Assembly (NCBI RefSeq): GCF_030816855.1 | Contig: NZ_JAUSYK010000001.1 | Location: 3,545,761-3,609,760 of the forward strand | Length of the DNA: 64,000 nt | Direction of reading: 5' to 3' | Origin: Arthrobacter sp. B3I4 | GTDB taxonomy: Bacteria; Actinomycetota; Actinomycetes; Actinomycetales; Micrococcaceae | Shown: one piece after another, positions 17,027 to 25,801 of the stretch | Layout: each line of letters opens with the position of its first letter | Numbering within the stretch: position 1 is the stretch's first letter | Notes under the pieces: model-generated | What the model was told of the DNA's origin: nothing | The model's database searches: none | The model's input: the letters and a program-made list of their open reading frames with translations, nothing else | Program-made: the position numbers and the translations under genes

Positions 17027-18037
17027 ATGACGACGACGACCGCCCCCGCCGGCCTGCAGCCCGCGCCGGACGCCAGCAAGCCCCGGAGGCGCGGCAAACG
17101 CACCGCCGGCGAAGGCCGGATGGCCGCGATGCTGCTCTCCCCCACCCTGCTGGTGCTGGCCCTGGTGATTGCCTACCCGCTGCTCTCCGCGGTGCACCAG
17201 TCCCTGTTCCGCGCCGAGTCCGGCCTGGACGCGGACGGCTTCGTCTCCGACGTCGACGCTTTCGTGGGCCTCGCCAACTACGCCGACCTCTTCGTCGGCG
17301 AATCCGGCCGGCGCTTCCTCAACGCGTTCGCCAACACCACCTTCTTCACGCTCACCACCGTGTTCCTCGAAACCGTGCTGGGCCTCTGCCTGGCCCTGGC
17401 CATGAACCGCGCCTTCCGCGGCCGATCCTTTTTGCGCGCCAGCATCCTGGTCCCCTGGGCCGTCCCCACCGCCGTCTCCGGCCTGCTCTGGCGCTGGATC
17501 TTCCAGTCCGACGGCATCGCCAACACCCTGCTGGGCAGCGAAATCCTCTGGACCGCCGAGGGCACCGCCTCCAAGTTCGCCGTCATCATCGCCGAGGTCT
17601 GGAAGACCGCCCCGTTTATCGGGCTGCTGGTCCTGGCCGGCATGCAGGTCATCCCCGGTGAGGTCTACGAGGCGGCCCGGATCGACGGCGCCGGCTGGTG
17701 GCGCCAGCTCGGCTCCATCACCCTCCCGCTGGTCAAGCCCACCCTGCTGGTGGCCGTGCTGTTCCGCATGCTCGACGCGCTGCGGATGTTCGACCTGCCC
17801 TTCGTGCTGGTGGGCCCGGGCAAGGAGTCCGTGGAGACCCTGTCCATGCTGGCCTGGGACGAATCCAACCAGCTGCGCTACGGCTCCGCCTCCGCGTTCG
17901 CCGTGATGCTCTTCCTGTACGTCGCCGTCGTCGCGATCGTCTTTGTGAAGGTGCTCGGCGCCGACGTTACCGGCGCCAAGGAACTGAAGCTGATCACGAA
18001 GAAGTCCCGCACCAAGAAGACCGAGGCCACCCGATGA
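17027..18037 (+). CDS. ABC sugar transporter permease, MalF/ThuF-like
   Basis: A 336-residue inner-membrane permease with six predicted helices after a basic N-terminal tail (KPRRRGKR). The EAA loop that contacts the ATPase is EAARIDGAGWWRQLGSITLP, about residues 210-229. It pairs with the next permease. No ATPase gene is in the operon, as is usual for actinobacterial carbohydrate transporters that share MsiK. The stop overlaps the next start (ATGA). Confidence 0.92.
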   Translation: MTTTTAPAGLQPAPDASKPRRRGKRTAGEGRMAAMLLSPTLLVLALVIAYPLLSAVHQSLFRAESGLDADGFVSDVDAFVGLANYADLFVGESGRRFLNAFANTTFFTLTTVFLETVLGLCLALAMNRAFRGRSFLRASILVPWAVPTAVSGLLWRWIFQSDGIANTLLGSEILWTAEGTASKFAVIIAEVWKTAPFIGLLVLAGMQVIPGEVYEAARIDGAGWWRQLGSITLPLVKPTLLVAVLFRMLDALRMFDLPFVLVGPGKESVETLSMLAWDESNQLRYGSASAFAVMLFLYVAVVAIVFVKVLGADVTGAKELKLITKKSRTKKTEATR

Positions 18038-18960
18038 CTCTCTCCGACCTCCGCAACGCCGCCGCCGACTCCGGCGCACCCGGTTCCGGCTCACAAAATG
18101 CGGGCACTGCCGTCGTCGGCGGCTCCAGCAAACCCAAGCGCACCTGGCGCTCCTACAGCGTCTACCTTGGCCTGGCGCTGATTTTCGCGTACTGCCTGGC
18201 GCCGTTCTACTGGATGCTGGTCTCCAGCCTGCGCCGCACCGCGGACATCTTCGACAACACCCTGCTGCCGGCGCCGTTCTCGCTGGAGAACTACACGAAG
18301 GTCTTCGACGGTTCCACCATGTTCGGCCAGGCGCTGCTGAACTCGCTGATCGTCGCCGGCACCACCACGGTGTTCGCGCTGCTGCTGGGCGTGTTCGCCG
18401 CCTACGCCATCTCCCGGCTGAACTTCCGCTTCAAGTCGCTGATCCTAGGCGTCATCATCGCGACGTCGATGTTCCCCGGTATCTCCGTGGTGGTGCCGCT
18501 GCTGCGCCTCTTCACCGACATCGGCTGGATCAACACCTACCAGGCCATGATCGTACCCAGCCTGTCCTTCGCAATCCCGCTGGCGGTCTGGAACCTCACC
18601 ACGTTCATGAAGGCGCTGCCGTATGACCTTGAGGAAGCCGCGATGATCGACGGCTGCACCAAGTGGCAGGCGTTCCGGAAGGTGCTGCTGCCGCTCGCCG
18701 CGCCGGGCGTGTTCACCACCGCGATCCTGACCTTCATCCACAGCTGGAACGAATTCATCATCGCGCTGTCCATGATCAACGACCCCAAGATCCAGACCGC
18801 CACCGTCGCGATCTCCAAGTTCACCGGCGCCACCGAATTCCAGGCGCCGTTCGGCGAGCAGATGGCCGCCGGCGTGATCGTCACTGTGCCGCTGGTGATC
18901 ATGGTGCTGATCTTCCAGCGCCGGATCGTCGAAGGCCTCACCGCGGGCGCGAGCAAATGA
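18034..18960 (+). CDS. ABC sugar transporter permease, MalG/ThuG-like
   Basis: A 308-residue permease with six helices. Its EAA loop is EEAAMIDGCTKWQAFRKVLL. The start is the ATG at 18,034, overlapping the upstream stop by four bases; longer in-frame extensions upstream are antisense-like sequence in another gene. It overlaps the GH13 gene by four bases, so translation of all three is coupled. Confidence 0.92.
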   Translation: MTLSDLRNAAADSGAPGSGSQNAGTAVVGGSSKPKRTWRSYSVYLGLALIFAYCLAPFYWMLVSSLRRTADIFDNTLLPAPFSLENYTKVFDGSTMFGQALLNSLIVAGTTTVFALLLGVFAAYAISRLNFRFKSLILGVIIATSMFPGISVVVPLLRLFTDIGWINTYQAMIVPSLSFAIPLAVWNLTTFMKALPYDLEEAAMIDGCTKWQAFRKVLLPLAAPGVFTTAILTFIHSWNEFIIALSMINDPKIQTATVAISKFTGATEFQAPFGEQMAAGVIVTVPLVIMVLIFQRRIVEGLTAGASK

Positions 18961-20591
18961 GCGCTCAGTCCATGAGCACTGCGCCCTTGGTTGAGGAAAC
19001 CGCGCTGACGCCGGCCGCCGACTGGTGGGAGACGGCCGTGATCTATGAGGTGTACCCGCGTTCCTTCGCCGACGGCGACGGCGACGGCGTGGGCGACCTC
19101 GCCGGACTCACCACACGGCTGCCGTACATCGCCGCCCTCGGCGTCGACGGGATCTGGATGACCCCGTTCCAGCCCTCCCCGCAGGTAGACCAGGGCTACG
19201 ACGTCACCGACTACTGCGGCGTGGACCCGCTGTTCGGCACGCTGGAGCAGTTCGAGTCCCTGCTGGAGCAGGCGCACGCTTTGGGGCTGCGGATCCTGCT
19301 CGACGTCGTCCCCAACCACTGCTCCTCCGAGCACCCGCTGTTCCAGGCGGCCCTCGCGGCCGGGCCGGGCGCGCCGGAACGGGAGATGTTCCACTTCGTG
19401 GCCGGCCCCGGCGGCGACGTTCCGCCCAACAACTGGCAGAGCGTCTTCGGCGGCCGGGCCTGGAGCCGCGCCGACCCCTCGTCCGAGACAGACACCGACT
19501 GGTACCTGCACCTCTTCTCCGCCGGCCAGCCGGACTGGAACTGGCGCAACCCTGCCGTCGGTGACTACTTCGACGGCGTGCTGCGCTTCTGGTTCGACAA
19601 GGGCGTGGACGGGCTGCGGATCGACGTGGCCCACGCGCTGTTCAAGGCCGAGGGGCTCCCCGACTCGCCGTCCGAGGGCGGCGTGGTGGACGGGCTGCGG
19701 TCCAACCCGCAGGTCTCCGACCAGGAGGAAGTCCACGACGTGTACCGGCGCTGGCGCGCGCTGGCCGAGAACTACGAACCGCACCGCCTGCTGGTGGGCG
19801 AGGTCAACCTGGAACCGGCCCGCGCCGCCCGCTACACCCGCTCCGATGAGATGCAGCAGGCCTTCGCGTTCGCGTTCGTGAAGCTCGGCTGGGACCCGGA
19901 AGCCTGGGCCGCCGTCGGCAACGACCTCGAGGCCGCGCGCCGCCTGCACGGCGCCACCCCGACGTGGGCGCTGGAGAACCACGACATTGTCCGCTCCGCC
20001 ACCCGGTTCGGCGGCGGTGAGATCGGTGCTCAGCGGGCGCGTGCGGCGCTGGTGGCGCTGCTGGGGCTGCCGGGCCCGGCGTACATCTACCAGGGGCAGG
20101 AGCTCGGGCTGCCCGAGGTCGACGTGCCAGTGGAGGCACGGGTGGACCCGATGTGGGCCCGCGGCGGCGTCTGCCGCGACGGCGCCCGCGTGCCGCTGCC
20201 GTGGACTGTTGATTCCTCGCTGAACCACGGCTTCTCGCTGGATACTCCCGCTGCCAAGCCGTGGCTTCCGCTGCCAGCAAACTGGGGCGGCCGCGCCGTC
20301 GACCTGCAGGAGCAGGACGCGGGGTCCGCGCTGAACCTGACAAAGGCGGCGCTGGAGCTGCGCCGGAAGCTATGGAAGAACGAGGTCTTCGCCACCGACG
20401 ACGGCGGCACTTGGCGCGTCGAGCCCGGGAACCTGCTGGTCTGCGAGCGGAACCCGTACTTCCTGGTCGCCGTCGCGATGGGCGACGAACCCGTGCGACT
20501 GCCGGCCGGCACGGTGCTGCTCAGCGCGGCACCGCTCGAGCAGGACGGCTGGCTGCAGCCGAACAACGCCGCCTGGGTGCTGCGGGGCTAG
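18957..20591 (+). CDS. GH13 alpha-glucosidase (oligo-1,6-glucosidase type)
   Basis: A 544-residue cytoplasmic glycoside hydrolase. The N-terminal (beta/alpha)8 signature is IYEVYPRSFADGDGDGVGDL, followed by DVVPNH. The catalytic triad is D223 in GLRIDVAH, E282 in LLVGEVN and D343 in ENHDIV. It hydrolyses short alpha-glucosides brought in by the linked transporter. The stop codon TAG lies inside the 6-bp target duplication of the IS481 element, so the insertion left the protein intact. Confidence 0.93.
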   Translation: MSAQSMSTAPLVEETALTPAADWWETAVIYEVYPRSFADGDGDGVGDLAGLTTRLPYIAALGVDGIWMTPFQPSPQVDQGYDVTDYCGVDPLFGTLEQFESLLEQAHALGLRILLDVVPNHCSSEHPLFQAALAAGPGAPEREMFHFVAGPGGDVPPNNWQSVFGGRAWSRADPSSETDTDWYLHLFSAGQPDWNWRNPAVGDYFDGVLRFWFDKGVDGLRIDVAHALFKAEGLPDSPSEGGVVDGLRSNPQVSDQEEVHDVYRRWRALAENYEPHRLLVGEVNLEPARAARYTRSDEMQQAFAFAFVKLGWDPEAWAAVGNDLEAARRLHGATPTWALENHDIVRSATRFGGGEIGAQRARAALVALLGLPGPAYIYQGQELGLPEVDVPVEARVDPMWARGGVCRDGARVPLPWTVDSSLNHGFSLDTPAAKPWLPLPANWGGRAVDLQEQDAGSALNLTKAALELRRKLWKNEVFATDDGGTWRVEPGNLLVCERNPYFLVAVAMGDEPVRLPAGTVLLSAAPLEQDGWLQPNNAAWVLRG

Positions 20592-20592
20592 G

Positions 20593-20618
20593 TGTACTCG
20601 GCCAGGACGTTAGTTACA
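20593..20618 (+). repeat. left terminal inverted repeat of the IS481 element
   Basis: It pairs with 21,627-21,652 on the opposite strand with two mismatches, at positions 14 and 16 of the repeat. Confidence 0.9.
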
Positions 20619-20684
20619 CGTTGAAAGGGTGAAGACCTCTTAGGTTGGTGGTTACCACACACACCGAACGACTAAGAGGTCTTC

Positions 20685-21635
20685 ATGGTCCACCGTAACG
20701 CCCGGCTGACTCCTGCCGGAAGAAGCATCCTTGTCCAGCGTGTTCTCGATGGCCGTCCCGTGGCCCATGTGGCGAAGGAAATGGGGGTCTCCCGTACCTG
20801 CGCGCACCGGTGGTTCCGGCGCTATGTGGAACACGGCTGGGCCGGGATGGAAGATCGTTCGTCCCGTCCGCTTTCGTGCCCGCATGCAACCGCCGAGGCG
20901 AAGATCGACGAGGTCCTCGCGGCGCGGGTGAAGCACCGCGAGGGCCCGGTCGAGCTCGGCGAACGCTGCAAGGTCCCGGCCCGCACGGTCTCGCGGATCA
21001 TCGCCCGTGCCGGGCTGCCCCGATTGTGGGAACTGGACCCAATCAGCGGCGAACGCATCAGGGCCGGCCGCGCCACCGACCACCGCTATGAACGCGACAC
21101 CGCCGGTGAACTGCTGCACATTGATGTGAAGAAACTCGGGAAGATCCCGCAGGGAGGCGGCTGGCGGGTCCACGGCCGGTCCGAAGCCGTGAAAGGCCGC
21201 GGACTGGGCTACGACTACGTCCACGTCGCGGTCGATGACCACTCCCGACTGGCCTATGTCGAGGTCTTGCCGGACGAGAAGGGCCCGACGTGCGCCCGGT
21301 TCCTGGCCAACGCTGCGGCGTTCATGGCCGCGCACGGGGCACCCGTGCAGGAAGTCATGACCGACAACGCCCTGGCCTACATCCGGTCCGCCGCCTTCGC
21401 CAAAGTGATGGCCGACCTGGGCGCCAAACACCGCCGAACGAAACCGCGCAGCCCCTGGCAGAACGGCAAAGCCGAACGGTTCAACCGCACCCTCCAGGAC
21501 GGCTGGGCCTACAAGAACGCCTACGACTCCAGCGACCACCGCACACACGCCCTCACCGGCTGGCTAGACTTCTACAACCACCGCCGCAACCACGCAGCCC
21601 TCGGAGGACGAGCACACATCAGCAGATGTAACTAA
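20685..21635 (+). CDS. IS481-family DDE transposase
   Basis: A 316-residue transposase. An N-terminal helix-turn-helix (HVAKEMGVSRTCAHRWFRRY) is followed by an rve-type DDE core: D125 region in ELLHIDVKKLG, D in EVMTDNALAY, and E in WQNGKAERFNRTLQ. The 3' end runs into the right inverted repeat. The frame is intact, so the element is probably active. Confidence 0.95.
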   Translation: MVHRNARLTPAGRSILVQRVLDGRPVAHVAKEMGVSRTCAHRWFRRYVEHGWAGMEDRSSRPLSCPHATAEAKIDEVLAARVKHREGPVELGERCKVPARTVSRIIARAGLPRLWELDPISGERIRAGRATDHRYERDTAGELLHIDVKKLGKIPQGGGWRVHGRSEAVKGRGLGYDYVHVAVDDHSRLAYVEVLPDEKGPTCARFLANAAAFMAAHGAPVQEVMTDNALAYIRSAAFAKVMADLGAKHRRTKPRSPWQNGKAERFNRTLQDGWAYKNAYDSSDHRTHALTGWLDFYNHRRNHAALGGRAHISRCN

Positions 21636-21652
21636 CCTGCTGGCCGAGTACA
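21627..21652 (-). repeat. right terminal inverted repeat of the IS481 element
   Basis: It is the complement of 20,593-20,618 and overlaps the last codons of the transposase. Confidence 0.9.
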
Positions 21653-21653
21653 G

Positions 21654-22148
21654 CTAGGCTCCGGACGCGGCCTTATCGGCACGCCAGTGCTCCTCCTTGG
21701 CCCGCGCACTCGCGACGGCGTCATCGATGACAAGCGGCGCAGCCGGGTCGATCTCGGTGTGGGATTCCACCGAGTAGAACCGAACCTCGTGACCGTCCGG
21801 GTCGTGCAGCATCGGCAGGATCCATCCGATCGTGGCGAAGTGCACCCCGGCATGGGCCTCGCCGAGGCTGCTTAGGTGGGTTGCCAGCGCCTCGATGCTG
21901 TCCCTGTCGGGTACTCCGATGGAGAAGTAGTCGAAGCCGGCTGAGGCCTTCGCCCGGTCCGGGTTGAGGTTCAGCGCGAGGTCAGGCCCGCCGTCGGGAT
22001 GCGTCATCACCACGCCGGTGCGGCGACCGTGCTCGCGGAACTCGATGACGACTTGGTAGCCGAGCCGGGAGCCGTACCACTGGATTGACCGGTCCAGGTC
22101 TGAGACGGGCAGCTTGAGGTGGTGCACCCCGGCCAGTTGCGGAATCAT
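21654..22148 (-). CDS. VOC-family (glyoxalase/bleomycin-resistance-like) protein
   Basis: A 164-residue cytoplasmic protein with the paired beta-alpha-beta-beta-beta units of the VOC superfamily: GVHHLKLPVSDLDRSIQWYG at the N-terminus, FDYFSIGVPD at the second half, and HDPDGHEVRFYSVE with the metal-ligand-type Glu. Substrate unknown. Its stop codon overlaps the target duplication of the IS element, and before the insertion it shared the CTAG with the GH13 stop. It is divergent from a TetR gene that probably controls it. Confidence 0.85.
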   Translation of the reverse strand: MIPQLAGVHHLKLPVSDLDRSIQWYGSRLGYQVVIEFREHGRRTGVVMTHPDGGPDLALNLNPDRAKASAGFDYFSIGVPDRDSIEALATHLSSLGEAHAGVHFATIGWILPMLHDPDGHEVRFYSVESHTEIDPAAPLVIDDAVASARAKEEHWRADKAASGA

Positions 22149-22167
22149 GGGAAATCCTCCCTAATTA

Positions 22168-22197
22168 CAGTTCAACTGCATCTATACAGTTAGACTG
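22168..22197. promoter_or_regulatory. probable TetR operator pair between the VOC and TetR genes
   Basis: CAGTTCAACTG (22,168-22,178) is a perfect odd palindrome and CAGTTAGACTG (22,187-22,197) is a close copy one 19-base step away. They sit centrally in a 55-base divergent promoter region, the usual place for a self-regulating TetR repressor. Confidence 0.75.
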
Positions 22198-22203
22198 CAT
22201 CTT

Positions 22204-22848
22204 ATGAGCGAAGACGTCAAGGGATCTCCTCTCCGCACAGCGGACTTGAGAGCCAAACGAGTGGCCCGAACCGAGGCCCAGCTTATTGAGTCCGCGAGCG
22301 TGCTGTTCGTCGAGCAGGGCTACGTGGCCACCACACTTGCCCAGATCGCAGAGCACGCCGGAGTCGCCGCCCGTACCGTCTACGTTCGCTTCGGGACGAA
22401 GGCGGCCCTGTTCATCCGTGTCATCGACCAGGCTCTCGTGGGTGACGCTGAACCGGTCGATGTCGCTCACCGCCCCCGCTCGCGGGACGCGATGACCGCC
22501 GCCACCCTGGCCGAACGGATCGAGGCCCTCGCCGATGTTTCCGTCGGTATCGCAGAGCGTGCAGGGCCGCTGTTCGAGGTGGCCGCCCAGGCCGAGGGTC
22601 TTGAGCCGGAGCTCACCGAAGCCGCTCAGGCCGGGCGCCGCGCCACCACCGAGCTATGCCGGTCGTTCTGGGACCATGCCGCCGCGGATGGCCTCCTCGC
22701 GAAGGGTCTGCATCCGGAACGCCGCACCCTCGTCACCGACGTTCTCCTCTGTGCAGACACGGTCGTGCACATCCGGCGAACCCACGGCTGGTCTGCCGCC
22801 GCATACCGGTCACTCATCGTTAACACCCTGACGGCCCTCACCATATGA
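22204..22848 (+). CDS. TetR/AcrR-family transcriptional regulator
   Basis: A 214-residue repressor. The N-terminal helix-turn-helix is ATTLAQIAEHAGVAARTVYV within about residues 20-65, starting after RTEAQLIESASVLFVEQGY. The C-terminal half is the helical ligand-binding domain. It is divergent from the VOC gene with two palindromes between. The ligand is unknown. Confidence 0.9.
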   Translation: MSEDVKGSPLRTADLRAKRVARTEAQLIESASVLFVEQGYVATTLAQIAEHAGVAARTVYVRFGTKAALFIRVIDQALVGDAEPVDVAHRPRSRDAMTAATLAERIEALADVSVGIAERAGPLFEVAAQAEGLEPELTEAAQAGRRATTELCRSFWDHAAADGLLAKGLHPERRTLVTDVLLCADTVVHIRRTHGWSAAAYRSLIVNTLTALTI

Positions 22849-23098
22849 GCGCTCTCAAGGAAACCAGTACACCCAAGACGTGAGACGCCGGGCGGTTCCC
22901 CAAAGTCGGCGCTACACCCCGCCAAAGCCGCTCTGGAACTGCGCCGGAGCTGAGTCCTCCCAAACCTGCGATGGCCTATGCGCGCTGGGTGATGTTGACT
23001 CTCCAGCAGGATCTCTGAGCGAGGGCTCCTGCGACGTGGGCACAGCTTGGAACGAAGAGACGCACCGAAGGTGACTGAACGAAGGTCGCGAGGGGAAG

Positions 23099-23791
23099 TC
23101 ACGGGGCGAGCTTGATGTCCTCGCCCCGGAGATTGGCGCGGAAGCCGTCGCCCTGCACGGCAACGTCCTGCAGTACGAGGCCCTTAGGCAAACCCTCGAT
23201 GTCGTATTCAATGGTCACGAGCCTGCGCACGACGGCGGCAGTGGCGGCGGAGAGGAAGTCCGGCCCGCCAATATCGATCGAACGTGGTTCGACAACGAGC
23301 TTGCCGGCTTTGGCTTCAACCGTGCCGGTGGCGGTGACGCGCAGGTCCCGGCCCAGGACCGGGACGGTGCGAACCACTGTGGCCTGGCCTCCGTCGGCGG
23401 AACGGACCTCGCTGCCGTTACCGAGCTTGCGGGCGACGACCTCGAACGGCACGGTCGCGTCCACAGCGAGCCGTGCAGCGACCACTCCGTCCGGGCTCGT
23501 GACCACGTCCTGCCCGACGGCCCGAACGTCCCGAAGTGTCGAGCCGGCGGCCACTACCGTCCCAGCGTCCAGTACAAGGTCGCCGAGCCACACCTGGTCC
23601 TCGCGCAGGCCTGCGGGAGGCTGGCTAGCCGGCGCCCGGCCAGCTCCCACCGGCGGTGACGGCACAGGCCCTGCCTCGCCCCCATCTGCCGGGCCGCTCA
23701 CCGCCAACCAGAAGATCGCAACCACCACCCCCAGAAGGAGGAGCATCCCCGCAGCCCCAATCAGCCAGTCCTTCACACGCGTCCTGTTCAC
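23099..23791 (-). CDS. DUF2993 (LmeA-like) membrane-anchored protein
   Basis: A protein of about 230 residues: a basic start (VNRTRVKDW), one N-terminal membrane helix (LIGAAGMLLLLGVVVAIFWL), a Pro/Gly linker, then the beta-rich DUF2993 domain (VVAARLAVDATVPFEVVARK, GLVLQDVAVQGDGF) near the C-terminus. Actinobacterial DUF2993 proteins such as LmeA act in the cell envelope. The GTG at 23,791 is chosen because it puts the basic residues and anchor at the N-terminus; longer starts up to 23,881 would run into the divergent channel gene promoter. Confidence 0.75.
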   Translation of the reverse strand: MNRTRVKDWLIGAAGMLLLLGVVVAIFWLAVSGPADGGEAGPVPSPPVGAGRAPASQPPAGLREDQVWLGDLVLDAGTVVAAGSTLRDVRAVGQDVVTSPDGVVAARLAVDATVPFEVVARKLGNGSEVRSADGGQATVVRTVPVLGRDLRVTATGTVEAKAGKLVVEPRSIDIGGPDFLSAATAAVVRRLVTIEYDIEGLPKGLVLQDVAVQGDGFRANLRGEDIKLAP

Positions 23792-23895
23792 TAGGACATT
23801 CTGATGGTTCGCCCTTGGGGCGCGAAACCGCCAACGCCACTTCACGTCCCAAAGTCCGCGACCGTCTCGAAGCACTGCCACCCCTAAGATGAGGC

Positions 23896-24789
23896 ATGGA
23901 CTTAGAGGACACGCTCTGGACAGTTCTAGGGGCCGGGCTGGTTCTGCTGATGCTGGTGGACGTCTTTCGTACCTTGCTTTATCCCCACGGTTCGGGCCCT
24001 CTGGGCAAGGCGATCATGCGGGGATTCTGGCTAGCGTCAAGAAAACTCCGGGGCCGGGGCTCCGCCATCGCAGCACCTCTCGCCATGGCCGCAGCCATAG
24101 GCGCCTGGGCCGCACTCGCGGCCATCGGCTGGGCCCTGCTGTACTTGCCCCACCTGACAACCGGGTTTGTCCATGGAGCCGGGGTGCCGCAGGGAGGCGA
24201 CTTCGCAGAAGCGCTTTACCTTTCCTTGGTCACGCTTTCCACTGTGGGCTTCGGTGAAATCGCGCCGGTGCATCCGTTGCTCAGGCTGGTTGTGGCTCTC
24301 CAAGCCGTCACCGGTTTCGGCTTGCTGACGGCAACGGTCACCTGGATCCTGCAGATGTACCCTGCCCTCAACCGCCGTCGGGCCCTTGCCCACGAGCTGA
24401 ACCTGTTCAGGGAGGCTGCAGGTCCTGTGGGTGTCCTTTCCCTCGACCCCGGTCATGCCGCCAGGCTGCTGGAGTCCATGGCCGGAAACGTCGCCCTCGT
24501 GGGGATTGATCTGCTGTCGTTCCATGAGACCTATTACTTTCGTGAAATCGATCAGCGCGGCTCCTTGCCCGACACGGTCGCCTACGCTCAGGAGCTGGCA
24601 GCCCAGGCCCAGCGCAGCGACAACCCTGAACTGCAGTTCGCCGGACGGATTCTTGCCGCGGCGCTCGACGGGCTCGCGGACGTCCTTCGCGGCAAGTTCG
24701 GCCATTCGGGAGAGACGTCTTCTGATGTCTTCGGCAGCTACGAGCTGCACCACCGGCACCTGCGGGGTGGGGAACCGGGCTCGCACTAG
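23896..24789 (+). CDS. two-pore-domain/Ion_trans_2-type K+ channel-like membrane protein
   Basis: A 297-residue membrane protein. N-terminal helices (LGAGLVLLMLVDVFRTLLYP) and others precede a pore loop with the selectivity filter TLSTVGFGEIAP (TVGFGE at 116-121), then a last helix. The cytoplasmic C-terminal domain of about 150 residues has no RCK/TrkA motif and is unfamiliar. It probably conducts K+ or a related cation. It is divergent from the DUF2993 gene. Confidence 0.82.
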   Translation: MDLEDTLWTVLGAGLVLLMLVDVFRTLLYPHGSGPLGKAIMRGFWLASRKLRGRGSAIAAPLAMAAAIGAWAALAAIGWALLYLPHLTTGFVHGAGVPQGGDFAEALYLSLVTLSTVGFGEIAPVHPLLRLVVALQAVTGFGLLTATVTWILQMYPALNRRRALAHELNLFREAAGPVGVLSLDPGHAARLLESMAGNVALVGIDLLSFHETYYFREIDQRGSLPDTVAYAQELAAQAQRSDNPELQFAGRILAAALDGLADVLRGKFGHSGETSSDVFGSYELHHRHLRGGEPGSH

Positions 24790-25101
24790 CATCTATCCGT
24801 TGCGCTATCACTCGTAGCCGTCATCGGGTCCCGATAGCAGCTACAACTGATAGAGCAACGCGGCGTTGCTGCGGCGGCGTGAAACTCGACGCCCGCCTTC
24901 CCTAGCGTCGAAGTAGGGTCTAGTTCGCGGCTCTTCCCGTCCGAAGGTGAAGTGTGCTTCACTAGTTGAATACGGAGGGGAGTATCCCCCATCCAGTCCG
25001 TCGTCAATACGGGAGTCCCAGTACTCTCCGGCGGGCAGGGCCGCTCATCGCGGCCGGGAGAGACCTCCAGTTGGTGAGTCACTGACTGGAAGCAGGTCCC
25101 T
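24790..25101. other. intergenic region, no gene seen
   Basis: A 312-base gap between the channel gene and the thymidylate kinase-like gene. No frame looks coding and no strong hairpin or repeat is evident. Confidence 0.4.
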
Positions 25102-25764
25102 ATGAACGCTCCCCTCGTCCACAGTGTCGCAACGATCGACACATCCGCGTATCCCCGTCCGGCACGACGGCGCCGCGCGCTGATCATTGTCCTTGCCGGC
25201 ATTGACGGCGCAGGAAAGTCGACGGCGGGGAGACTGTTGGCCCGGCAGCTCGACGCGGCCGGGCGTCCTGCGATCTACACGATGAATCCCTGCGGACGCA
25301 GCAGGATGATCGCCTGGAGCGACCGCCTGGGCCTCAAGGTCCCGAGCAGCTTGCAGGACGTAGCAGAAACGACCATCCGCTGCGTCAACGTGCTGGTCTC
25401 CCAGCTGCGCGCCGCGTATTTCCCCGGCATCGTCATCATGGACCGCTACCTCTACTGCCAACTCGCCCTCAAACGGGTCAAGGGCCTGAGCCCGGGACAG
25501 CTACTGCCGTGGTTGCTGCGGTTACTCCCCCGCCCGGACGTCGTGTTCTACTTCGATGTGCCGGCTCATCTTGCCCTCACCAGAATCTTCAAGCGGGCTA
25601 CCGATACCGAAGACCTCGAGACTCTCGAGGACTTCGACAAGGGCTACCGGGAGCTTGACGACTTTCCCTCCTTTGTCAGGATCGACGCCGGGCAGTCCCC
25701 GGAGCAGATTGTTGAGGACCTTTGGCGGGAGCTAGTCGCGACGGGCCGGGTGCCTCGGAGCTGA
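25102..25764 (+). CDS. thymidylate kinase-like nucleotide kinase
   Basis: A 220-residue protein. The P-loop is LAGIDGAGKST (about residues 33-43), preceded by an unusually basic leader (RPARRRRALII). A DRYLYCQLAL segment corresponds to the DRY/H region of dTMP kinases. The C-terminal part has the DVPAHLALTRI helix. It phosphorylates a nucleotide, or may be a paralogue for another substrate; the P-loop 'FEGIDGSGKST' of true Tmk is conserved here only in part. It is a single gene. Confidence 0.75.
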   Translation: MNAPLVHSVATIDTSAYPRPARRRRALIIVLAGIDGAGKSTAGRLLARQLDAAGRPAIYTMNPCGRSRMIAWSDRLGLKVPSSLQDVAETTIRCVNVLVSQLRAAYFPGIVIMDRYLYCQLALKRVKGLSPGQLLPWLLRLLPRPDVVFYFDVPAHLALTRIFKRATDTEDLETLEDFDKGYRELDDFPSFVRIDAGQSPEQIVEDLWRELVATGRVPRS

Positions 25765-25801
25765 GGGCAACTGCTGTGCGACCGGCGCCGTTCGTGGCAA
25801 A

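Larger units (their letters stand above)
20593..21652 (+). mobile_element. complete IS481-family insertion sequence with 6-bp target duplication
   Basis: A 1060-bp element bounded by 26-bp inverted repeats (20,593-20,618 and 21,627-21,652, 24 of 26 positions matching, both starting TGTACTCGGCCAG on their own strand). It is flanked by direct repeats GCTAGG at 20,587-20,592 and 21,653-21,658. It encodes one intact transposase. The intact ends and perfect target duplication indicate a recent insertion. Confidence 0.93.

Noticed and set aside
16844-18094. Minus-strand open frame of 416 codons opposite the first permease
   Set aside because: Gly/Glu/Gln-rich antisense of a high-GC gene with no recognisable motif.
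18537-20228. Minus-strand open frame of 563 codons opposite the GH13 gene
   Set aside because: Antisense shadow of a gene with intact catalytic residues on the plus strand.
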